From Podospora pseudocomata (lineage: Eukaryota; Ascomycota; Sordariomycetes; Sordariales; Podosporaceae): a stretch of DNA of 64,000 nucleotides. Numbering within the stretch: position 1 is the first letter of the stretch; each line of letters starts with the position of its first letter. The DNA is taken from contig NW_026946364.1 of the NCBI RefSeq assembly GCF_035222375.1, positions 992,001-1,056,000 on the forward strand, in the 5' to 3' direction. A program made the position numbers and the translations under genes. Below, one piece after another: positions 34,901-47,456 of the stretch. Below the pieces are notes generated by a model that was not told the origin of the DNA, did not search any database, and saw only the letters and a program-made list of their open reading frames with translations.

Positions 34901-37900
34901 TACTACAACGTGATGTTCGGTGGCTCGTGGCGGGTGGCTTGGTGTAGTGTTGCACACCCTCCATCGGTTCTGTTTCGCCCTCTGTAGCAAGTCTGCCCAG
35001 GAAGTCTCACCTTCATCCCAACTCTCAAGATGTGTCGTTGCAACCGACAACAACATCATCACCACAACCCTCCATTACACAGCCCAGCAGTGATCAACAA
35101 CCCCAACCCCCTTCCTCCCCATCACCCCGAAAAGAAGAGCCGATCAGCCGACCATGTATGATATGCCTCGCGGTGTTATCGCATATGTATTCTGCAAGGG
35201 GTACATCAAACTCCCTCTTCAGTTTAGCAAGTTCAACATGCAATACAACATTGGCATTCTTCAGCAACACACTCAACTCCCAACAAAAAGCAAAAAAAAA
35301 AAACCAAAAAAAAAAAACCCCGGATAAAAAGCAACAACCGTTCCAAAAGGCAATCGCTCTCTTAAAACAGACCCCTGTGATGAATATCACCAAAATGAAA
35401 AGTCTGAGCGCTGCTGCTCCCAACGATGAGGCTAAAAAGTGACAGATATCAAAGGGGAAAGAAGCAAAACCGAGCGCGACGACACTACGGACGCAAAAAA
35501 CACGTGTGGCCCCTGTACCGTCGTCGCGATAATCCAGCGAAACCTTGACCCCGAGATTCATCGGTTGGTGAGTCCTGTAGCCGGGAAGGTTAAGCCAGTG
35601 AAGTGTGTTCTCGGCGCCTAGATGTCCCATCGGTGGAGTCGCTCGCTGGTGGACGGACACACGCTACCGGTAGCAGATTCCGTGCCTCTTTTCGATTGAT
35701 GTATTACGTACTTCGTGTTTGATGAAAACCACCAGAATGTGCGGCTTCTTGATAACATTTACCCGCAGACTTGGCGAGTTTGCTATCGTGCTGTATCATT
35801 ATCGTCAACTTCGTCTTCTCTAGCATTTTGTCCTGTTAATGCCCTGCCTCCCAGACCCGACCTCACCTGCCCCATCAGCAGAAAGCTTGTTCCCTCGAGC
35901 GCGGAAAAAAAAGCAAAAAGAAAACCCTCTCCTAGCGCCCCGTCGCGATGAAGCACGCCGTCCAACGCCCTTCGCCCCGCAATCTTTCCGGATCCGAGAA
36001 CGGGCACTGCTGCTGCTCGCTAGCTTAGGGTCAACGGCCGATATTGCGGCATGGGGTAGGTAAGCTACCCTAACGATGTTCGGCTCATGGTCCGACGACA
36101 CTGGCCTTGTGGACGCCGAGAGAAAAACCCCAAGCAGGGGCAGGCACTCCTGTTGAGAAGAGGGTTCATCATCTGAGACCGACGAAAAGGGCTCCATGTG
36201 AAAAGCATGTGAGCCAGGATGTAACTCGCCAGATCGTAGATTGATCAACGATAAAATTGCGCAAGGCAAGTTCAAAAACCCACCCGGCGAATGTTTCGAA
36301 TGATCAGCAAGAGACTCCAGTTCTCACGATCCTGTCCGTGAACACGGAGCCCATATGGCGTGGTGTTGTATTACAAAGGGGTGCGCCCACGCTTTGACAG
36401 GTGGGGAGGGAGGCAAACGTGTGGAGAGTTGGGCCGAGAACACTACTCGTCGCGGACATTTGTTGCTGCTGCCTCGTGAGGCTACCTGTCGCCATCTAGG
36501 ACTGGAAAGACTGTCCGGTTTGCGTGGTATCCTGGGGCTTATTGTTGCAGGACAAATTGGGTGTGTCGTGTATTACTTTCGGTCCGGTTCCGCAGCCCCG
36601 GGAAAGGGAATGAGCCAGCCGGCTTCTGTCCGTCAGTGACAAGAGAACCAACCTGTCTCCGAACATGGCTGCGGTAGCATTATAGGTGACCACCGTATTC
36701 TGCGAGTCTGTGGTGAAGAGCAGTCCTTTCGTGCGAGAATGGCCCGCAGTGATCCAAGGCATTGCGACGTTGAAGAATTGCGGATGCTACATCCGAACAA
36801 TGGGAAAATCTCTCCCCAAATGAGACCACTTACCTGGCAAGGGCCTCCTGATTCGATCTCGCGATGAACCAAAACGGATGGTGAACGGTCGATCATGGGC
36901 GGCTCCAGATCCGGTTTGGTACCTATCTTGTTAGTGAACGGCATGATAACGACATGCCGCCTTGCGCCTCAAATCAACCGGTATCAAGGCTGAACGAAGC
37001 CGCAGTAAGGGATGACAAGCAGGACGACGGGTCTTGAATACTCCTGAGTGGTACCATGGTTCTCACTTTTCGGGTTCCTACGTCCCCTGGCTCCGCCAAG
37101 GGGCTCTCAATCCGAACGGTTGGGTCCCCGGCAGCGGATGTCTTTCCATGTTGATGCTGTCCCGACGGTCAGCAAATCCTCTCCCCAGTACGGGTTCGTA
37201 GAAAAGCGGGGTGAAGCCAACTGGCAAGAAAACTCTTGAGGCGCGAAGGATTCAGATTGGACGGCTTCTTTAATGACAGGATGGCTGGTCTGTCCTTGAT
37301 GGCAGCGAGGGCGAGAAGAAGATTGAAATCAAGGTTGGTCAAGGGCGCCGGAGAATTGAAAGCAAAACCCAGGAAAGTGCGGTAGGTATCTAAGCGTGTT
37401 ACTAATGGTGGCTTTCTCGAGTTGAGGGAAGGAATGACTTGACCAAGGACACCATGGACGACTAATACACAACGTAAACTTCCTAACCCTTAGCTACGTT
37501 ATAGACTATATTCCTCATGAAGTGTGAAATAAACTGTGCCACTAGCAGGAAGGAAAAGGCTGACGCAGTGACCCAGAGGCGGCTCAGGGGCAACCACACA
37601 TCACACAAGACACACGAGTTCTGAATGTTCATGATTTGCATTTCCCAGGAGTTGATCCCAAACCAGAAATAACAAAACAAAAATGTCCCCCACACTGAAT
37701 GAATGGCCGGGGTAGAGCCCATGTGCCAGAATCAAAATGCCAAAAGCGCCTCCCTCCTTTCCTTCCTTTGTTTCCACCAGGTATCATTGTCTACTGTTGA
37801 TCGACCAAGGAAAAATGATTAGAGCCTACACTCACCAATCTCCACTTTGACATTGACCTGGTAAAACCATTTCCAATCCTCCTTTTGTTATGATGTATGC

Positions 37901-37981
37901 TTATGCCCACCAGACCATGATGCTATAGACTTGAAAGAAAAAAACTACAGTTTAAAAACGCCCATGATGATGCCGAGTGTT
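28960..37981. other. 9 kb gene-poor region between the receptor and the ORP gene
   Basis: It includes the receptor promoter (left) and the ORP 3' flank (right). Frames of 100-188 codons occur on both strands (for example near 29.3-29.8, 30.5-31.0, 32.0-32.5 and 35.1-35.7 kb) but overlap each other and lack domains, leader-like starts or splice-linked extensions. A-rich runs lie at 35288-35318. No transposon ends, long terminal or tandem repeats, tRNA or 5S rRNA were recognised. A non-coding transcript or a fast-evolving gene cannot be excluded. Confidence 0.45.
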
Positions 37982-40185
37982 TTACCCCTGGGCGTCAACA
38001 AAGACGTCATCTTGTGAGTCTTCTGTGTCGGCTCGCTTGGGATTCGCAGGCAAGGCCTTCTTCATGTCGTCGTGGAAGTCAATTAGCGGCCCGGCCTTAG
38101 CCTTGTCGCCTGTTGCAGCCAACATTGTCTGAATCTCTGCTGTACTGCGATGGTTGGGGTCCAAGGGAGGCTTCTCCCCTTGAGTTTGTTCCAATGAAAC
38201 ACTGCTTGCTTTCGTGGACATAGAATCTTCCGAAATCTTGGTTGGTAGGGTCGGGGTCAGGGCCGGTGCTCTGCTGTCATCGGCTGATGGTCCGTCATTG
38301 TTGAGATTGATGAGATTGCTGTCATTGCTGTGGGCTGTCTGAGGGCGTGGCTCAGAAAATGATGCTCTTGGTGGTATCACGATCCTTTTCTCACATTTTT
38401 GGCCTGGGATGATTGGATAGATGGCCATGATCTGAGCTGCCTGCTTCTCTGGTGTCTTTCCGTCTCTGTACACAGTTGTTAGCTTGTGCCCTCAAATTGA
38501 CCGACGATGGCGTCAAACATTTGAGCATTGATAATCCACTCGAGATCTTCCTCGCCTTCCTCGGATCCGCCAGGACCGCCTCTAACTCTCCTAAACAGTC
38601 TGGGGTGCCATTCGACACCCTCATTTGCTCTCAAAGCAGCCTCTTCGCGCTGGGTCTCCTCGATTTTCGTCTTTTCGTCGGTTGCCAGCTCATGGTTACG
38701 TTCTTTGACTGCTTGGGCAGTCTTAGCCCACAACCTTTGAGATTCTCGTTCTTCTTGTTCCTCAAGCGGTCGGCTCAGAGGGGGACTATGCTTTGACTTC
38801 GTGGCGTTGAAGAACATCTCCTTGTGGCCAGTCTATAGGATTTTAGCATTGTGCATCATAGCGGCGCTCAAAATCACGTACCTTGACGTTTCTGAGAAAC
38901 ATCTCTTCGCTCCACAGTCCTGAAAGCTCATAGAGCACCTCGCCCGTTTCCTCATTTTTCACCGTTCCACCAATGGCATTATACGTGCCGCTGACCCAGC
39001 CCTTGGTTTTGAACTCAATGTCGGCAACAAGGCCGGTCTCTGGACATCTCACATAACTGTGATCTCCCAGCTCATATTTCATTTTACCAAAGAGAATACC
39101 TCTTGCGTACATGTTCGGCTGGGTGAGGATGCTAAATAGTCGAATTGTGTTAGTGCATTGTGCGAAGCTGCAGCAGTGCCGGAACATAGGGTGCATATGC
39201 TTACTATCTTTCTCCCTTGGTAGGATCCTTGCCGCGATTTTGGAGGGTCAAGATAGCAATGCCTTCCATCATGCTAGCGGCGGAGTTACCCAGGAATTTG
39301 CTCCTGGGTTTTAGCGTCCCATCCACCCGAATGTGGTGACCAGGTACCATATAAAAGTAGCTCGACTTTGGAGGATGGTGAGAGGTTTGTTCGGAAATGT
39401 AGTACGCTCTGGTGTTGTCGGGGAAGTCCCAGTAGCACGAGAAAATCTCGCCCAGAATGGGATTCAAAGGCTTCTTGACACCACTAAACAGGCGGGTTAG
39501 TAAACAGGCATGACTGGTTAGATATCAGAAGGGACTCACGGAGGGCGAATGTGCCAGCCGCTCAGGTAGAATTTGACGACGCCTAAAAATCTTTCGACCG
39601 GATCGTCAATCTGAGGAATCGGCAGCAGCATTTCGGGATGGCACATAAAGCTATAGCGGTTGTCAGCTTCAGTCCTCCTCTCTGTTCCTTTGAGTAGCGG
39701 AGGCAAGCGTACTTTGTGATCCTTTCCAGCATGGAACGGGGCTCCAAGATGAAGGTAGGCAGAACGACTCTACTCAGATCGGCACCAGGTCTCAACTGGG
39801 ATATGATGTGGGGAAAGGACTGGATACCGGTGTCAGTAGGCGTATATGACCGGATAGCCCTGGAGTGGGTGACAGACCGTTGCCCTGATCGGGCTCGACT
39901 ACGAGGGTATCATCTTCGATAGGGTCTGATCCGTCGACAGAGGATCCTCGGCTGCCTACGAAGAAGCGGCATGTTAGCAACAAATATGGTCATATATGAT
40001 CCCGGATGTCCAGTCTCTTGCCTCCCTTGGTGATGCTGTCGGTGCGCCGGTGATGAACTTCAACTGGCTCGCCGTCTACATGATGCATCTGCTCAAAATA
40101 GGCTCTTGACAAAGTGGAATCGCATGCGACTCACACTAGCATTAGAGGTTGCCCTTCGGCGCCCGGAGACGAGTCCCATGACCAT
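37982..40185 (-). CDS. Oxysterol-binding-protein-related protein, Osh6/Osh7 type, about eight exons
   Basis: The exons I can place are 40185-40137, 39955 to about 39903, 39819-39713, 39650-39540, 39483-39205, 39131-38882, 38832-38519 and 38465-37982, about 548 residues. Landmarks are LRPGADLSRVVLPTFILEPR, LSGWHIRPP, GVKKPLNPILGEIF, the ORP fingerprint EQTSHHPP, FLGNSAASMMEGIA, ARGILFGKMKYELGD and GTYNAIGGTV. Osh6/Osh7 move phosphatidylserine to the plasma membrane in exchange for PI4P. There is no PH or ankyrin domain, as in that subgroup. The exon 2/3 join is uncertain: keeping the expected EPDQGN residues leaves no canonical GT donor in phase, while a donor at 39902 gives an open frame without them. 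Exon 7 uses a weak GTTTGA donor. The C-terminal ~110 residues are low-complexity. Confidence 0.84.
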
Positions 40186-42719
40186 AGTTTCAGACTTCTG
40201 TTTCCTTTCGACTTCACCACTACTCGCGGCCTTTTCGGCAGAAAAATGTTGAGGAAAATAGAGAAAAGTGGAGATTTGGAGGGTAGGATGCACGATGGAG
40301 AGTCGGAAGAGCTGTCAGTATCTTGTACTCGGCACGGTATTGCTGCGCTATGGTGTTGCGAAGCCAGGAGAAGGTCGAATTCTGGTGCCTAGAGGCTTCG
40401 CAAGAGGAAACAGAAAAAATTACGTCGTTGATCTCTTTACAGGCAACACCAGGCTCCGGATGACGAGCGGGATTCGCAGCTGCCAGAACGGCCGGGGCGG
40501 GGCAGGGAGCTGGGTGGAGGGTCTGGACCAGGGGAGCAATGACGTGGGGTCCTTGTCAACAGGCGCCTTTTACATCATTTGTTGGGCAACAGATTTGATG
40601 GACATCAAAGACACTCAGTACATCAAGCGCGGTGAGAGACCGGCAACGCCTAGACGACACCTCATGCGCCCCAAGACCACGAGGCCTTTCTAAAGAGGGC
40701 AGCTGGAAAGATGATTCCGAATATGTGCCCTCTTTTACACCATAGAGCATCTGCAAGTGCTCTCCTAAATGTCTTGGATCGAAGACTTTGGAAGAGATTC
40801 TTCTTCCATGCCATGCCTACCCACGTGGTGGGGGTGAGGGACGGAAGAGGGGTTCAGTCCGACCCCGCAGGAAGTCGCTGTTCTTTGTGCCGCCACCGTC
40901 ATGGCAGCTGTAGCGGCGGCATTCGAACACATGCGCCGGTGCACCCGTCAACGGGAACGATCAAGATCGGTGATGGCGGAGTTGAAGTGGATTCTTATAA
41001 GTCTACAGAGCACCCAGGATCCGGCAAGGTCGACCCGGGGACTACAACTAGTTACCGCAGCTCATGGTATCGTGCAACCCTAACCCTCACGATACTGGCC
41101 CAGGCTTGAATTCATATCTTGTGCATGTCTCATCGAAAGACGAAGATGCATATATATGCTGTAAACAGGGTATCTATTCGTGTAGCGCCAGCACTTACAT
41201 ATATAGCAGGCATAACATCTGAGGGTACGTGTTCTTTAGATCATTCTTCCTGCCATGGTCGTCAACTATCTCGATTCCTCGCTCAATCTCACCACTCACA
41301 ACAGATGTGTAGGGCTCAGTCTGGAAACCGATGTCACTGAGGTTATAGATGGAAGCATCGACTGACATGAATCACAGCACCGGTTGAGGTTGCACAACAC
41401 ATAGAATTCCAGATACCGCCGTGGTCCAGACTCGCCCAACTGCCTAGGCGGCCGAATGGTGGTCTGGGGACCTGAAGCCCATGCCTGTGGGCTAGTGCAA
41501 AATTTCAGATGGTTCCTCACCATGTTGAAAATGAAGGATCATTGATAATTACTGCATCAGCCGAGCAGGTCGAGACATGATTTTCAAGCAGGAGATAAAC
41601 CAGTTCTTTCTAGACATCAATATCATCACAGGTTAGGTAGTACAGGTACGCACTGCCCCTTCCTTACCTTGATTACGGATGATGAACCCTTCTTTTGACG
41701 TTGAATTCCTGGAGCCGCAGATCGACATGGATAGACGGCCCCCAGTGCCGTTTCAGGCGTGGGCACGCTAAAAGCCATTGATACCGCTGCTTGGCCGTCT
41801 TGCAGCATGCCCGGTCCAGGTTCCGGGCAGGGCAGGGCAGTACGACACCAGCACACAAAACCCCCAAAATATCATCTCGTGAAGATCGTTCAGCTGCACG
41901 CTTAATGCACCGTTACATCAGGGCCTTAGTATACGATTCCACGCTGCCTTCGTATTGATGAAGTCTTTTATCATCGGAAGCCAGCCAACCAGGTGCTTGC
42001 TTGGCCGACGAAACAGCCGATGGATGCCCAAGTCACGAACGTGGAGACTGGAGGGATTACTGCAGCGGGAAGATGGGCCCGTTCTCGACCCTGAAACATT
42101 GAGCCATCTCCAGCCAGCTTCACCTCAAGATCTTCAGCAGACAGAAATGGGGGTGGACCGGCCAGGACATAACAAGACAAAAACATGGAAAAAAGAGTGT
42201 GACGAGAGAGTAAGCTTCCCTCCCTTCTGCAATTGCTTGCCTGCTTCGTTGGCCAGCTCGCAAAGGAGTAGTAACACACGAGTCCGGACTTTTGAGGCGC
42301 GGGCATTGGATTTCCATTCTCTCAAGACGCAGTTCAGGTGCATCCACTGCTGAGCGGCTGTCTCCCAGTTTAGAAGTAATTCCCTTGTATCACTGGCGGT
42401 ATGATACCTCGCTGGATAGCCCTGGTGCCCCGCATTACCCGCTAACATCAACCCTCGCAGCAGCAAGGTTTCCCGCACGTCCAGTTCATCCCAGGCCCGC
42501 ACCACATACCACGGGTCCACGAACCACCACAACTTTGTCTCATTTTTCCCATTGAACATAAAACTTGTCCTCTCTCACCACTCTCCCCGAACCCGGCTGC
42601 CCGATCCGTCATCTCTGGGCTCGATCGGAGCCATATGCCACCACGAAGCCCATACGAAAGGGTCCAGTCGGCAGCTCCACAATACATTGTTGGGCTGCCA
42701 GAGCATCGACGACGAGCAC
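40186..42719. other. Intergenic region, nothing recognised
   Basis: The ORP promoter on the left and the leader of the 42720 gene on the right. A 141-codon minus frame at 42134-42559 and shorter frames have no supporting feature. The region lies in the stretch with many small length changes, so a disrupted gene could be missed. Confidence 0.4.
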
Positions 42720-45700
42720 ATGCCCGCCTTCCGTTCCGGTCGTGGAAGCCAGCTTGCCAGTACGACCGGCAATTTCCTGCCCACACGCAGCAGCAACAAC
42801 GACTGGACAACGAACAGTACAAGCTCAATGATGGAGAACGAACCCCCGCCATTTCTTTTGCAGGATGATGGCAAGGGATCAAAAGGGTCGAATCATGGGG
42901 AAGCTCTTTGGACGCGACCGAGATCGAGACCGAAAGGGTCACAGGGTGCCGCTGATTCTCGTGACCTCAACGACTTCTTCCATGGTCCTGGCGACACATT
43001 ACAGGTCACCCATGCGGGCCCCTCCCATGCTCGCGAAACTCGACACCAAGAGCATTTCGCGATACCCCAATGCGCTTCAGGTTCAGGGGACCGGAAGCAA
43101 CAACTCGCAACAATCCCTTTCCATACGATCCCAAAATGGTAGTCCCAAGAAATGCAAACCTAACAGAAGGGGATTGGTTCTTAGATTTGCAGAAACACCC
43201 CCCTGAGGTTATGGGCGAGGGTGGTGACATCTGCGAAGTACCAACCATCGAGATCTCGAAACGTCGCAGAGCAAGGCCGCCACCTTCTCGATTCCTCCTC
43301 GTCATACCGATCTCGGTAACAGTCCAAGATTGCCGATCCGAGAAGCTCAACCAAGCCCGGGGACGTTTGACCCAGCACCTCTCCGACGCACCCAGACAGG
43401 TTTTCTCCTACGACCTCGGATTCCCCGACTCAGATATGTCTGCTTCGAGAAACCCATCCGCTCGGCCTCCTGGCAAATCCCACGGTGGATCATGACGAGA
43501 GGCGGAGGTCATTCATAGAAATTCAGCAGGCTGAAATGCGGGAAGCCGAAGGACAGGCGTTTGTCAAGGGGTTAGAGCTGCTTCTGGTGACAAGTCCAAG
43601 TGGGACGAAGCAGAGGCTGCACCACCTACACCACCAGAACCAGAGCCTGATCGGCCATGACTGCGTCACCAGAGCCCATTCAAACACCCCGATTCCCACC
43701 ACAGCCGTCGCCAAACCCTCCAACCTCCAGCACCACCGCCAATTCCAGCCAAAAGACAACGACCTCATCCATCTCCTATTCCGCCACCACCGCCAGAGCA
43801 TGCCCCACCGCCATACACACCGTCAATGCCACAAACAAACTCGCCAGAGAGACTAAAACATGCAGCAAGACAACATGCGCATAGTCCTGTGTCCGCAGTC
43901 TCGGCAATCTCAGCAGCCTCGAGCTTCCATCATCCATTTGCAACGAGGCAGGGAAGCAAATTGGGTGATCACGCGTTGCCAGTCACTCCTTAATGGGGGC
44001 TCCAGCTTCCAAGATGTTGTGTCGGCAGCAGCCGACGATGCCATGAACACGTTTGTGGAGCGCACTCGTCACCTCTTTGAACTGTTCCGGTTACACGCAG
44101 AAAGTGTACGACCATTGCTCGCCTGTACGCCGAATGAACTCGCCAGGGCGTCTCTTTGGTGGTTTTGACTGGTAGAATGGCCCTTGAGAATGCCATTCGA
44201 GACCGACCCTCGACCCCTGAATCTCAGATGAAGAATGAAATCTGTAAACAACAGGCTTATACCGACTTGGCGAAGGGATACTGGCTGTTGGAGGAAATCA
44301 TGCCTGGGGTTGTCAACAGCGGGCGTAGTCCAGTTGACAGGAAGCGGAGGACGTGCGTGCTATAACGCGTCGAGCCTCGCGGGAAGCCGTCGGTGTCAAT
44401 GAAGGAATGGTTTCCTGCCGCCAGAAGAGCCCTTTCTACCACAAACCTCGATCGAACCATTTGGTTGGAATATCCTCAGCTGCCAGGCGATCTCAAGTCC
44501 ATGCTTTGGGGTCATCCAGCAGACTCTCTCACAAAAATCAGCTGGCCAGCTCACAGCATGAGCATCCCGAAACGCTACCACTGGGCGACTCTCCCTCTGC
44601 ATTCTGCTTTGGCCGGTTCCAAGTCAGTCTCTTCTTGATGGAGAGGAGAAAGAGGCGAGAAGCGCGGCGCATTCATCTGCCATGTTTCATATCGATTGTC
44701 AGACCCCAATCGCAGCCTGATATTCTGTTTGTGGCCGCAAAGCCAGAATGGAGCTGTTCAGCTACGGATCTCTGGCAACAAGAGCACCGGACCGGTATGG
44801 GAAGATGTTCGTTGGCGTTCAGACAGCTGCACTTTGGAAGTCGCCATGCCACGAGGCTTTATTGTTATGATACAGTGCTCTCAACCAGCCTTCCAGACCT
44901 TGCGAAGCATGTACGAGTTCAGTAACAAAGTACATTCCACCTGTACCCGAAGCAAGACGAAGCTTATGTCTTCAAGATCAACCCTCCGGTCTTTTTCAAT
45001 ACTTCGATAACGACCCGCAGGCCAGACAGTTTCCGAAAGAGCCGGCTCCAAACTGCGAGATTGCCATGTTTGAGAGAGGTTGCATAAAGAAGGCGCGGCA
45101 ACCGGTCCTCGCACACATACCACAGAGGTTTCGGATAGCAGTCATCACAGGTCCAAGGACGAAGACTCTCAGTGGCGTCAACCAGCTGTACAGCCCTGAA
45201 GCGCCCTATTCGGTTTGGTTCTTACGCAGCGACAACAACGAGCCCTCGCTTTCCCTGCGTTTCGAGAATGGCCGTTTTAAAGGGGCATGGTCATGTCTTT
45301 GCTGACGAAAAGAAAGAGTCCGGATGCATACACTACTATTTGGGACTGCACTGCATCGGGAGGAGTCGATATTCTACGAGTCTCCCGCTGAAGGGAGCTT
45401 GGATCTCGGAGAGGTTTGGCGATTCTCAAGATGGAGGACTAACGGCACTTTCCAGCCTCAGCTGGAACAAGTCAGGGGTCATCAACCAGGACACAGACAG
45501 CGGTGACCGGAGGCTGCGCACTGTGTGTTGTCTGATAAGCTGCGGGTCATCTTTGAGTTCAAGAGCCGGAACGATGACTGATCGGATTAACGTCGCGCCG
45601 GGAGGCTTAAGATGCGCCTTGACGTACAGAATCGAGCTGTATGATGATCTTCCGTCAACCGCAGGCGGACATTACGCTCGCCGTGATGACGGAGGCGAAT

Positions 45701-46469
45701 GTCTCCTCTGAATCGGCCCAACGGCTGGCCAGGGCTCTGGATACCATCAAGCAAAAAGGCCAACCATCAGAACCATCATGTTTCCAAGATGGAAGACCTG
45801 CACACCTTTGAGATGGCTATCACTGGGTTCAAGGTGCTTTTGATGGGATTGCGGCAACATTTGCCATCTCGCGCAGACGAATGGTGGTGCCTATCCACAA
45901 AAGTGGGAGGCCAGTGCTACTCAGATTCAGGTGGTGCAGCAAGAAGGAATCACGCAGATTCTTGCCTTCTTTTCGGATTTTCTCATGGACAATGCATGGG
46001 CTTCAGCTTGAAGGGAACAGATGTGTTTGAATCTTTTCGGAAAGCAGGGGAAGGCGGGGCTCAAGATTGTGGATGCCAAGTTCCCGTGCCGAAAGGTGCT
46101 GCAGGCTGGGATGGATGGAGCGCAGGACGCGGCGGATGCAGCGTTTTTGTGTTTGGACTTACCTGAGCTGCCCGGGGAGCATGATGATATTTCGATCGTG
46201 TTTGAGGATGAGGCTGGTAAAGTTGATGCTGCCTGGGATTTGACGAACCTGTTCATCTGCTAACATTGTGGCTTTACAGAACGTGATAAACTTGCTGCAT
46301 GCTTGCCTGCACCAGTCAAGGGTGGCTCTAGGCTGATCCCAAGAGATGAAGGGGTCGAAGGGGTAAGTGGAATTCATGATGGTGGGGCGTTCAAAGATCA
46401 AAACAAGAAGGGGTTCAAGAGGTTGTTCATCAGGTCACACGAGATATATCCTCTAAATCTTATTAGTTA
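42720..46469 (+). CDS. Large conserved fungal protein of unknown function, frame broken by several small length changes
   Basis: The likely start is MPAFRSGRGSQLASTT at 42720. Coding runs in order through all three plus frames: SMMENEPPPFLLQDDGKGSK, LAKLDTKSISRYPNALQVQG, RRGLVLRFAETPP, PEVMGEGGD, GTFDPAPLRRTQTGFL, RRSFIEIQQAEMREAEGQAF, a Pro-rich stretch, then FVERTRHLFELFRLHAESVR, RTIWLEYPQLPGDLKSMLWG, DVRWRSDSCTLEVAMPRGF and ITGPRTKTLSGVNQLYSPEA. The last exon follows a GTAAAG..TTTACAG intron (about 46217-46282), coding ERDKLAACLPAPVKGGSR and ending at TAA 46469. The expected product is about 1,200 residues. The N-terminal half is disordered, and the C-terminal half looks folded. I know no name or function for it. 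Length changes fall in homopolymers, for example six Cs at 43198-43203, between RFAETPP and PEVMGEGGD. Confidence 0.68.
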
Positions 46470-47203
46470 ATGTTGCTACTTTGGATGGGACCAACAGGAC
46501 AGGGCAAGATACATGAGTCTCTTGGTTGGAATAAGCAGTATTTTTGGGTGCATTATGGAGGAAGAGCAAGACGGTCATCATCATACAGCGCGTTACAGTC
46601 ATGTGTATGGTAGTATTAAAACATGCAATTCTTTTTGGAACCTTCTTCAGTCGCTCAGTTCCTTCATCAGTTGCTCAGTTGCCTTTCGCAAAGTAACCTT
46701 TCTTGTATATTACATGGAAGTGTATGTATGTGTACGCAGGCTTTAACGAAGGCCTGCTTGACAAAACGAGGGCCCAAGTCAAATACAGTCTAACGCTGCT
46801 CCGTGAAAGAAGTTTCATGACTAATTGAGATGATTAGCTGCAGCAAGTACGATTATTATGCGGCATTGCGGCGTGGGCATAAGCCTCCGGAGGCCCGGTC
46901 TGGTATCGCCATAATAGATGGAAGCCGGGCTGGGCGTCTTGGTCGGGCTCACTTAGCTGTGGCCTCGTGCTGGCCGCTGGCGGTGCTCAAAGCAAACCAT
47001 AAACCAGGGCTTGGGATTTTTGCGATGAATGAGGTGTAGGCCCGGCCTCGCTTTCGAGTTTCTACGGCCTTGCGGCATAAGGTCGATGCGGGGAGCAAAC
47101 AAGCGTGATGGGGCCGGGCGTGCCTGGCTGTTGGGGGTCGTCGCGGGCGGGCCGGTCATAGGCGGGCCGGGCGTTGCCGGTGGTGGTCGTTGTTTGACAT
47201 TAC

Positions 47204-47456
47204 TTGGACGACGAGCTCCTCGATCTCGCGTAGCATCTCGCAGATGTCTCGTGAGAGGCGTCGAAGTGGTTTCTGGGTGGGGAGGGGTTCATCCCTGTTC
47301 TTCGGGTCGAGGCCGGGTTCTGGTCAGAGGTTGGGCGGGGATCGTCTGCAGTGGGCTTGACGTGGCAGGGGGCAGCGAGTAAGCCGTGGCGGCGGGCCGA
47401 TTTTGTAGAAGGGCAGTTGACGTGTTCGGTGCCGAGATGGGCGAGGAGTTGGCCAT
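47204..47456 (-). CDS. Candidate first exon of a small unknown gene
   Basis: A C/A-rich leader-like stretch on the minus strand runs directly into ATG 47456-47454. The frame begins MANSSPISAPNTSTALLQN and continues Thr/Pro-rich to about 47290. After one apparent frame change it reads RRLSRDICEMLREIEELVVQ and reaches a GTAATG donor at 47203. The leader and the helical end support a real exon. No family is recognised and no second exon was fixed. This is inference with low certainty. Confidence 0.28.

Noticed and set aside
35094-35660. 188-codon minus frame with a Phe/Trp-rich hydrophobic patch
   Set aside because: The patch is the complement of A-rich low-complexity DNA. No other support.
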